Assembly: GCA_015143295.1 (NCBI GenBank)
Contig: CM026570.1
Location: 27,473,250-27,537,249 of the forward strand
Source of the DNA: Tetracentron sinense
Taxonomy: Eukaryota; Streptophyta; Magnoliopsida; Trochodendrales; Trochodendraceae
Reading direction: 5' to 3'
Length of the DNA: 64,000 bases
A program made the position numbers and the translations under genes. Below are positions 56,176 through 64,000 of the stretch, piece after piece. Below the pieces are notes generated by a model. The model did not search any database and was not told the DNA's origin. It saw only the letters and a list, made by a program, of their open reading frames with translations. Positions within the stretch are counted from its first letter, which is position 1; every line of letters begins with the position of its first letter.

Positions 56176-57074
56176 ATTTGCCGAAAAAACTGTTTTTATC
56201 GTTTTTAAGCACATTTGAGCCCAAACTAGTCAAAATTGAACGGGTAAAATCCAAAAATAATATTTAGATAAAAACTGAATTTTTCAGAACTTTTTAGGGG
56301 CATGTGTTCGTCATTTACACTCTAAGGGGCATTCATTTTGGTCATTTTCTACAATTTTAACTCCAATTTAATCCTAAAATAGCCAAAAGTCATCAAAAAT
56401 TTGTGAAAAAATCATTTTGAACCAATGAAAAACTTTATCAATTTGTAGGGTTATTTGGTCATTTTTACCTAGGGCATTTTGGTCATTTTTTATTCCTAGT
56501 GTAGTTTTGAAAATCGAAAGCACTGAAAAGAGGGTTTTTAAAAGGGTTTTAGAGGTGTCAATAGATTAAGGGGGTGCCAAAAATTGGGGGTTTAAGATTT
56601 AGATGATCGATCTCGATGCCTCTTTTGTTGGACTATGAAGCAAAATGAGCTTTCCGATGAGGCTCCAAGACACACTTGGGCCAGATTTTAGTCTTACGCC
56701 GATTCTCTAAGTCTGTCCACAACATTTTCAAGTATTTAGGTGCGGAAGCGTAGTGATTTGATGATCATTATCATTTCCACAATAGATTTCAGATGACTTG
56801 TGGATCATGACGTGAAGTGGGCTGTCATGGAGCTAGATAGGTTGCCTGCGTTCTTGAGTTTTAATGGCATTACCTTGTAGCAGAACGTGCCCCAAGGTGT
56901 GATGAAAGATGTTTTCTCTATGTCTTCTTCTGTCATTTGATCTGGTTGTAGCAGGAGAAACCATCCATAAACGAGAGCTTCTCGTTCCCTGTAGTATTGT
57001 CGACCAGAATGTCGATGTGCGGGAGAGGGAAGTTGTCTTTAGGGCTTGTCTTATTCAATTTGGTAGTCAATATA
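56176..57074 (-). repeat. Second copy of Tat-1 LTR end and Tat-2 RT, error-rich
   Basis: Repeats 41688-42596, including the Tat-1 LTR/Tat-2 junction at about 56595 and the RT palm. It differs by many one-base indels in its first 700 bp and is nearly perfect after 56870. This gradient away from the gap is typical of a poorly covered contig end. Confidence 0.9.
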
Positions 57075-58937
57075 TGTCGCGACCCAAAATACCCCCTAGG
57101 AGTTAAGGGTAAGTTGACTCGTGACCGCCGTACCATACCCTCCAGTATGATACATAAGGCACACGTGGAAACCTGTCAGAGTACCTGAATATACATAACA
57201 GAAACGAAATACAATGCACAGCGGAAAATAAAATACTAACATAGCGGAAGCAAAATGAATACTCCTATAGCTTGGCTCAAGTAAGAACCAACAAGTATAC
57301 AAGTGTGAGAAACCCAAAAGTGGAGTGGACAAACCCCACACTCACATAACAAAATGACACAAGTTCTAAGTCGGTCGATCAACAGAAATCGAAGTCACGA
57401 CTCCTATCTAGAGCACCATCGTCATGATAGTGATCCATGGAAGGCTCCGGGTCACGGTACTCTTCCTCGACCCAAGGTTCGTCGCCACACAAATCGAATG
57501 GAACCCGAGCACCTGCCGATCATAACAATATCGACTGAGCATGGAATACTCAGTGTATACAAACTAAGAACAATAAAGCGGTTAGGCATGGAGCATACAA
57601 GACATGGAGAATGAAATCCGAACAATCCTTAAAGCATGGAAACCGTGAAAACATATGTGAGATAATATTCGAAACCAAAACTGTAACCGTGTGAGTCAAT
57701 CGATAATCATAGTCTTATGAGTTCTTGTGAGTTCATGGAGTTACTTAGAGTCATTATGATCCGTAGAGACATAGAGCATAGAGCAATACCGTAGAGCATT
57801 TCCATAGAGCATAACCTTAGAGATCTTAGAGCATTTCATTGTGATCCGTGGAGCTTGTGAGACGATCTTAGAGCATTATCATAGAGTTTTCTTGTGAGCA
57901 TGGTATGATCCTTAGAGCTTGTGAAACGATCTTAGAGAAATCATAGAGTTACTTAGAATCATTCATTATTCGTCTTTTCGTGAAAAACCCTTGTTTGTAC
58001 TTTGAGCAATCCATGGAAACCATCGGTTTATGCGAGACATGCGAGCATATGCACTTAATAAGAGAAATCATCATATTTAAGCATAGAATCCCTTAGAGGT
58101 ATTTCATCAAACACTTAGAGTGCATCATAATAGTAACCTACATCCAAGTATATAATCACACCTTTGCATACATAGAATCAATACATATAGATAGGGCATA
58201 TATAAGAAGAATCATATCTAGTAACTAGTAGGATTGCAAGATTGTAGTAGAGTGTATCTACCTTAGAGAAATCAATGGGTTTGACTCCCAATGGCTGGAA
58301 CAAGCAAGAACAGTGAGTTCTTGGTTGGAAATCACCAAGGGAAGTGGAAGAACCTTGATCTTCCACAAGCTTGATCAACAAGTAGTTCCTCTCCTTCTTC
58401 TCTCTCTCAAAATCTCCTAAGATAGGGCACAGAGGGTTTCTGAAACCCTAAGGCACGAACTCAGCCTATTTATAGGCAAGGGGTGGTGTTTAAAGTCTTA
58501 AACACCCTTAATGAAGAAAAACTGCGTATGACCGATCGATCGGTGCTATGGACCGAGCGATCGGAGGCTTACCGATCGATCGGTGTTATGACCGAGAGAT
58601 CGGTCAAAAACACACTCTCTGGAATTTTTCCCCATACAAAAAAGTTAACCGTGCGATAGCCATCGAGCGATCGGTAGTGGACCGATCGATCGCAGGTAAT
58701 GACCGAGCGATCGGTGCTCTGTTATGCCTGGACTGTTTTGACCATATCTTTTTACTCGCTCGTCGGATTTCGACGATTCAACTTGCGTTGGATCCGTCTT
58801 TCGAAAACGAACATTTCTGACGTTTCGGAATTTCCGATTTCTCCCTTATTTATTAATTAGACTACGAAAACTATGAAAATGGCCAATTAGCTATGAAGGT
58901 GCTATTTATTAAGGATGAAAAAGTTCGGGGTGCTACA
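57075..58937 (-). repeat. 3' LTR of Tekay copy 2
   Basis: 1863 bp, almost identical to 42597-44460; TATA box at 58467-58474 and palindromes at 58532-58715. Confidence 0.93.
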
Positions 58938-59027
58938 TTCTCCCCCCCTTACAAAAATTTCGTCCCCGAAATTTGGACGATACACACATGCGTAAAACTA
59001 TAGAAAATACAAGGGAATGCCATGGCC

Positions 59028-62000
59028 TTAAACAAATAAATGGGGGTACTTTTCTCGTACTTCGGCTTCTCGCTCCCATGTAGCCTCTTCCTTGGAATGA
59101 TGCTGCCACTTCACTAGGACTAAAGGGATAGTCTTGGTTCGCAACACTTGATCTCGACGATCCAGAATCTGAACTGGTTGCTCAACCAACGTAAGATCCT
59201 CTCGAATCTCAACAGGATCAAGAGCGATGACGTGAGACGGATCCGAAATGTATTTTCTAAGCATAGAGACGTGAAATACATTATGGACCGCTGCCATGTG
59301 AGGCGGTAGTGCTACCCTGTAAGCAACCTCACCAACCCTTGTGACGATCTCAAATGGTCCCACATACCTTGGACTGAGCTTCCCCTTCTTCCCGAATCGC
59401 ATGATTCCCCGACTCGGCGAAATCTTCACAAGGACCCGATCTCCAACTCGGAACTCTAAATCTCTACGGCGTATATCCGCATAGCTCTTCTGCCTATCCT
59501 GAGCACTTTTCAATCGTTCTCGGATAATTTTGACCCTTTCTGCGGTCCGCTCTATCAACTCAGGACCAAGAATCTTCCTCTCACCAACTTCATCCCAGTA
59601 TAGCGGTGATCGACAACTCCGACATACAGAGCTTCAAAGGTGCCATCTGAATGCTTGCCTGATAGCTATTGTTGTAGGCAAACTCAACCAACGGCAACTG
59701 TTCCTCCCAACTACCCTGAAAATCCAGCATACAAGCTCGGAGCATATCCTCCACTACTTGATTCACCCTCTCCGTTTGTCCATCGGTCTGAGGATGGAAG
59801 GCGGTACTGAATTCTAAACGAGAACCCATAGCATCCTGGAAGGTTTTCCAAAACCTGGAAGTAAACCGAGGATCTCGATCAGACACGATAGAAACTGGCA
59901 CACCGTGCAGTCGAACCACCTCCTTAACATATAGGGCTACCAACTGATTTGCATTGAAAGTAGTTCGGTACGGAATGAAATGTGCAGACTTAGTCAACCT
60001 GTCCACAATCACCCAAATAGCATCGGAGCCCTTCACCGTTCGCGGCAAACCCACAATGAAATCCATCGAGATGTTCTCCCATTTCCACTCGGAATAGGAA
60101 GAGACTGCAAAAGACCTGCCGGCCTTTGATGCTCGGCTTTTACCTGCTGGCAAATCAAACATCTGGCGACGTACTCAGCGACTTCCCTCTTCATGTTTCG
60201 CCACCAGTAGTGCTTCTTGAGATTCTGGTACATCTTAGTACCTCCCGGATGTACCGTGTACTTTGATCGGTGAGCTTCATTCAAAATTTCATCCCTCAAA
60301 ACTGTGTCGGCGGGGACACACAACCTGCCTTTAAATGTGATAGCACCATCATCATTTAAGCGAACTCCTGATTGCCGTTACTCACCGACTTGTCTCGGTA
60401 AGCAAGCAACTCAACATCGGAACTCTGTAACTCCTTGATCTGGCTCAGGATCTGTGGCCTAACCACCACGTTGGACATTATCGGCCCATAGGTGACATGC
60501 CTGAGAGTAGTGTCCAAATGACACATATCATGTAATAACTTCCACTCTTGCACTCTCAATTGAGCCATAACTCCGTAAGGTTTTCTGCTAAGAGCATCGG
60601 CCACCACGTTGGCCTTACCCGGGTGGTACTGGATGGAACAGTCGTAGTCCTTCATGAACTCCATCCAACGACGCTGCCTCATATTCAACTCCTTCTGGAG
60701 GAAAAGATACTTTAAGCTCTTGTGGTCTGTGAACACCACGAACTCTTCTCCGTAGAGGTAGTGACGCCAAAGTTTCAGTGCAAAGATGACTGCAGCGAGC
60801 TCTAAGTCATGTGTGGGGTAGTTTTGCTCATGCTCCTTCAGCTGACGAGAAGCATAGGCGACCACCTGTTTATGCTGCATCAAAACACATCCAAGTCCCA
60901 CTAGTGAAGCATCACTATAGACTTCGAAACCACCGCTCCCAGATGGAACTGTAAGAACAGGAGCCGAAGTAAGCTTCTTTTTCAACTCCAAGAAACTAGC
61001 CTCGCACTTATCACTCCAAGTGAACCTCGTGTTCTTCCGTGTGAGATAGGTAAGCGGAGCTGCTAAACTTGAAAATCCTTCCACAAACCTTCTGTAATAC
61101 CCTGCCAACCCGAGGAAACTACGGATCTCGGTGACACTCTTCGGTCTTTCCCAATTCATCACCGCTTCAATCTTTGCAGGATCAACTGAAATACCTTCAG
61201 CAGATACCACGTGTCCAAGAAAAGACACCTTGTTCAGCCAGAACTCGCACTTGCTCAACTTAGCATACAGACTATGCTCTCGAAGTGTCTGCAAGACCAG
61301 ACGGAGATCTCTCGTGTGATCCTCCTGTGACTGTGAATACACAAGGATATCATCTACGAACACGATCACACATTGATCGAGAGACGATCTGAACACCCGA
61401 TTCATCAAACCCATGAATGCTGCCGGTGCGTTAGTCAGTCCAAAAGACATGACCAAAAACTCGTAATGACCGTATCGAGTTCGGAATGCTGTCTTCGGAA
61501 TGTCCTCTTCTTGATCTTCAACTGATGATAACCAGAGCGAAGGTCAATCTTGGAGAAAAACTGCGCACCCTTCAATTGGTCAAACAAGTCGTCTATCCGA
61601 GGCAATGGATAACGATTCTTGATCGTGACCTTGTTCAATTGCCTGTAATCAATGCACAGACGCATTGATCCATCTTTCTTCTTCACGAAGAGAACCGGAG
61701 CTCCCCAAGGTGAAACACTTGGCCGGATAAAACCAAGGCCTTGCAATTCTTCTAACTGCTCTTTTAACTCCTTAAGCTCAATAGGGGCCATCCTATACGG
61801 AGCTCTCGAAATCGGAACTGTGCCTGGAGCTAGCTCAATTGCAAACTCGATTGCACGATCGGGAGGCAATCCCGGCAAGGTTTCCGGAAAAACATCCATA
61901 TATTCACATACCACTGGAATGGGTGTGGAGTCTCGCACTTCTACACCCTCGAGACTAAGAGCTGCAAAGCGGGAAATGTCTCTTCTCTGAAGTCCCCTGA

Positions 62001-62349
62001 AATGAAACGGCTTTAACCCCACAGGTTTAAAATGCACCACCTTCTCGAAACACGCCACGTGTCCATGGTGAGTTGAGAGCCAATCCATACCTAGGATGAT
62101 ATCGAAATCCCAATCCTGAATTCCCAGAAGGATCAAGTCGACTGGCAACTCGTGCTGCATGACTTGTACAACACTATCCGGATACACTTTATCTGTCTCA
62201 ATAGATTTTCCCAATGGAGTCGAAATGGACAACTCCCTAAGTAGCTTGCTTGGCTCGGACGTAAAGCCTTTGGCAAAGCTTGGCGAAACGAACGAGTGAG
62301 TGGATCCTGTGTCTATCAACACTCTTGCCAAACATTCATTTACGAGCAA
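59028..62349 (-). pseudogene. pol: Chromovirus Pol, copy 2, five one-base losses
   Basis: Same protein as 47878-44552 but cut by single-base losses near 61508, 60355, 60091, 59634 and 59623, each inside a run of identical bases (for example CTTTCTTG to CTTCTTG). All domains from protease to chromodomain are readable between them: residues of protease and RT start in 62349-61435, RT palm to integrase start in 61456-60356, HHCC in 60323-60033, DDE core in 60162-59590, chromodomain in 59558-59028. A few substitutions also exist, such as AGATCG to AGAGCG near 61539. As in copy 1, there is no Met at the beginning. Confidence 0.88.
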
Positions 62350-62354
62350 CGAAC

Positions 62355-62492
62355 CTGAGAATTTGAATCATCCCAGTTATAACACAACTGTACATATAGA
62401 TACAAACATCGCAAAACACCACATAGGACATATATGGATACGAATATATCATGGCGATATTAGAACTTTGACAAAGACTAGTTCGCGCGTAC
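62355..62492 (-). other. Candidate gag-pol intron, 138 nt, copy 2
   Basis: Identical in sequence to 48021-47884: donor GTACGC at 62492, acceptor TTCTCAG at 62355, three in-frame stops, length 46 codons. Upstream exon: intact gag. Confidence 0.65.
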
Positions 62493-63708
62493 CTTGCACA
62501 ACATCATCAGATGCCTGTGCGTCTCTATCAGTCATGGCAAAGACTCTGCCCTGGTTTGCCTGACGAGGCTGCTGGGTAGGCTGCAAGGATCTAGAGGCCT
62601 GAGATGAAGACCCCTGAAGTGAATTCTGCCTGCCTGGAGGCCGAACTCCCTGTGATCCAGACCGTGACTGCTTGCGCGGGCAATCTCGAATCATATGGCC
62701 CACCTCGCCACAGTGGAAGCATCCACCTGACATTCTTCGGCAATCTCCAGTCTTATGCCGACGACCACATACGGCGCACTCCTCAAATGTCTGCGATGCG
62801 GAGGAAGCCGGAGGCATAACCCTCGTAGCTTGCGATGCCGTAGGATGCGGTGCCTGAGGCGCAAAAGAAGGTCTCTGAGCCGAAATCGGCTGGGAGAACT
62901 GGTACGGTGCAGTCCTAGTCCTCTTCTCTGAAGAACTACTCGTCTGACCCCGAGACATGTTCTTCCCGAAGCCACTGTCTCTTCTTCTCACGAAGTCTTC
63001 CGCATTCTTTTCGGCGATCTTTGCCTTCCCTACTATCTCTCTCCAAGACTCTACCTGGAGAATGGACACCCGATCTCTGATGAAAGGCTTCAAGCCCATC
63101 TCAAACTTCCTGACCTGTAGGTCTTCAGTAGCCACCAAGTGCGGAGCAAACCTAGACAACTCGGTGAACTTAGCCTCATACTCGGCTACGCTCATCGACC
63201 CTTGCTCCAAAAGCATAAACTCTCTCGCCTTTTGTTCCCGAATAAACCTGGGAAAGTACTGTTCCCTGAAGGTCTCTAAGAACTCCGCCCAAGTCCAGGG
63301 CACACCTGCCTTAGCAACATCTCTCTGCCTTTGGGCAGCTCTCCACCAGTGTTCGGCTTCACCTTCCATCACGAAGGAAGCCCATTCTACCCTTTGCTCA
63401 TCGGTACAACGGAGAGCCCGGAAGGTCTTCTCCAGCTGCATAATCCAAGACTCGGCCACCATGGGGTCCAGAGTGCCATAGAATGTAGGAGGCCGCAGTC
63501 TCCTAAAAGCTTCGAGCCCCGCGGTGTGATGCACCGGTGTAGGTACAGGCGTGGACGGTGGGGTAGGCATAGGCCTTGCTGCCAACAATGCCAAAGTCTC
63601 GGCTATGGAGTCCATCGCATTCGTGAAGTACAACGGTTCCTCTTCTCTCGGAACTTCACTCTCGGCCCTCCGAGTATGGTAACCTCGACTCCGATTGCCA
63701 CGTCTCAT
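62449..63708 (-). CDS. gag: Chromovirus Gag, intact
   Basis: Capsid and RNA-binding protein of the element. The open frame extends up to 63768, but MRRGNRSRGY at 63708 is the better start because the extra 20 residues are leader-like; this gives 419 residues. The gag domain covers about residues 50-200 (GLEAFRRLRPPTFYGTLDPM; EHWWRAAQRQRD; TWAEFLETFREQYFPRF; ELSRFAPHLVATEDLQVRKF). A Ser/Gln/Pro-rich linker follows, then two Cys motifs: CAVCGRRHKTGDC and the CCHC knuckle CFHCGEVGHMIRDC. The last 15 residues (TRELVFVKVLISP and the stop) come from the candidate intron, so they would be present only in unspliced product. gag and pol are in the same frame. Confidence 0.9.
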   Translation of the reverse strand: MRRGNRSRGYHTRRAESEVPREEEPLYFTNAMDSIAETLALLAARPMPTPPSTPVPTPVHHTAGLEAFRRLRPPTFYGTLDPMVAESWIMQLEKTFRALRCTDEQRVEWASFVMEGEAEHWWRAAQRQRDVAKAGVPWTWAEFLETFREQYFPRFIREQKAREFMLLEQGSMSVAEYEAKFTELSRFAPHLVATEDLQVRKFEMGLKPFIRDRVSILQVESWREIVGKAKIAEKNAEDFVRRRDSGFGKNMSRGQTSSSSEKRTRTAPYQFSQPISAQRPSFAPQAPHPTASQATRVMPPASSASQTFEECAVCGRRHKTGDCRRMSGGCFHCGEVGHMIRDCPRKQSRSGSQGVRPPGRQNSLQGSSSQASRSLQPTQQPRQANQGRVFAMTDRDAQASDDVVQGTRELVFVKVLISP

Positions 63709-64000
63709 GATATCGAATCCTGAGATCAATTTGGCAAAACATGAGTCTAACTGGATACCAAACCTCACATATCATATAGCAATTCAATAATCATGAAATG
63801 CTATACCGCACATAGTATACATCGAGGTATATATACATCATCATATAATTATACTTTAGAGCCTATACTAGAACCTCGCATAGGACCACATCAATCTCGG
63901 ATCCTATACTGACCTAAAGATTCACTTGATACCGGTCATGTCGTGGTAACAAGCCTAAGACAACTGAGTCCTTCTGAGTTCTAAGTTCAACTCATAGGAA
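63709..64000 (-). other. Leader of Tekay copy 2, up to window end
   Basis: Matches 49233-49522 with small differences (a short AT indel near 63830-63852). No gene. The primer site and LTR should follow outside the window. Confidence 0.7.

Larger units (their letters stand above)
57075..64000 (-). mobile_element. Tekay/Del-like chromovirus, copy 2, partial
   Basis: Same element and same insertion junction (CAATATA before TGTCGCGACCC) as copy 1; the 5' LTR lies beyond the window. The 3' LTR, pol with five one-base losses, the candidate intron and an intact gag are present. It is most likely the same locus assembled twice, or the other haplotype. Confidence 0.92.

Noticed and set aside
55833..56267. 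ORF across the N run
   Set aside because: 100 N cannot be translated; the two sides are unrelated parts of Tat-2 and a Tat-1 LTR copy.
61652..62563. Plus-strand ORFs opposite pol and gag (47181-48092 likewise)
   Set aside because: They are antisense shadows of strongly supported protease, RT and gag frames and show no known domain.
1..64000. tRNA, rRNA or conserved host protein genes
   Set aside because: No cloverleaf with conserved boxes, no rRNA stretches and no host protein family were recognised by reading; all strong coding signals belong to retrotransposons.

Overview
This window is plant nuclear DNA made almost entirely of LTR retrotransposons inserted into one another. The plant origin rests on the lineages present: Tat/Ogre-type Ty3-gypsy elements with an extra ORF upstream of gag, a Tekay/Del-type chromovirus with a C-terminal chromodomain, and a Ty1-copia element, with primer sites matching plant initiator-Met tRNA or the Ogre-type site. 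No host gene, tRNA, rRNA or CRISPR array was recognised. A run of exactly 100 N (56076-56175) marks a scaffold gap.

The oldest layer is a decayed Tat-like element on the minus strand (called Tat-2 here). Pieces of it can be followed from about 1.6 kb to 56.07 kb: 3' UTR at 1590-2374, 12302-12838 and 14206-14528, integrase at 15809-16698 and 19119-19907, RNase H/RT at 23614-24518 and 42115-42596, then RT, protease, gag and ORF1 remains at 51538-56075. Six insertions split it: (1) a degenerate 9.9-kb copia element with 2.2-kb LTRs (2375-12301, +); (2) a 1.37-kb LTR-like element packed with hairpins (12839-14205); (3) a truncated gypsy LTR (14529-15808); (4) two solo LTRs (16699-19118 on -, 19908-23609 on +), counted together here; (5) a complete 17.6-kb Tat/Ogre-like element, Tat-1 (24524-42109, -), with a perfect 5-bp target-site duplication GCTTT; (6) a young Tekay-like chromovirus (42597-51533, -).

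Tat-1 has, in its own reading order, a 2.7-kb LTR, primer site, extra ORF1 (mobile-domain-like plus coiled coil), gag, protease with G-patch, a probable intron, RT, RNase H, integrase, a 3' UTR with about 20 copies of a 41-bp repeat, polypurine tract and LTR. Its ORFs carry mainly nonsense mutations. Its LTRs hold long arrays of a telomere-like 11-bp repeat.

The chromovirus has a 1108-codon pol without any start codon near its beginning. Gag and pol lie in the same frame, separated by a 138-nt segment with three in-frame stops and GT-AG ends. Removing it would fuse Gag to Pol exactly at the protease, so alternative splicing may set the Gag to Gag-Pol ratio. This is the main candidate for a new system in the window.

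After the gap, 56176-64000 repeats 41688-49522 almost base for base, including the same insertion junction. The first copy has intact pol and five single-base losses in gag; the second has intact gag and five single-base losses in pol. This pattern points to uncorrected long-read errors and a false or haplotypic duplication at the contig join.
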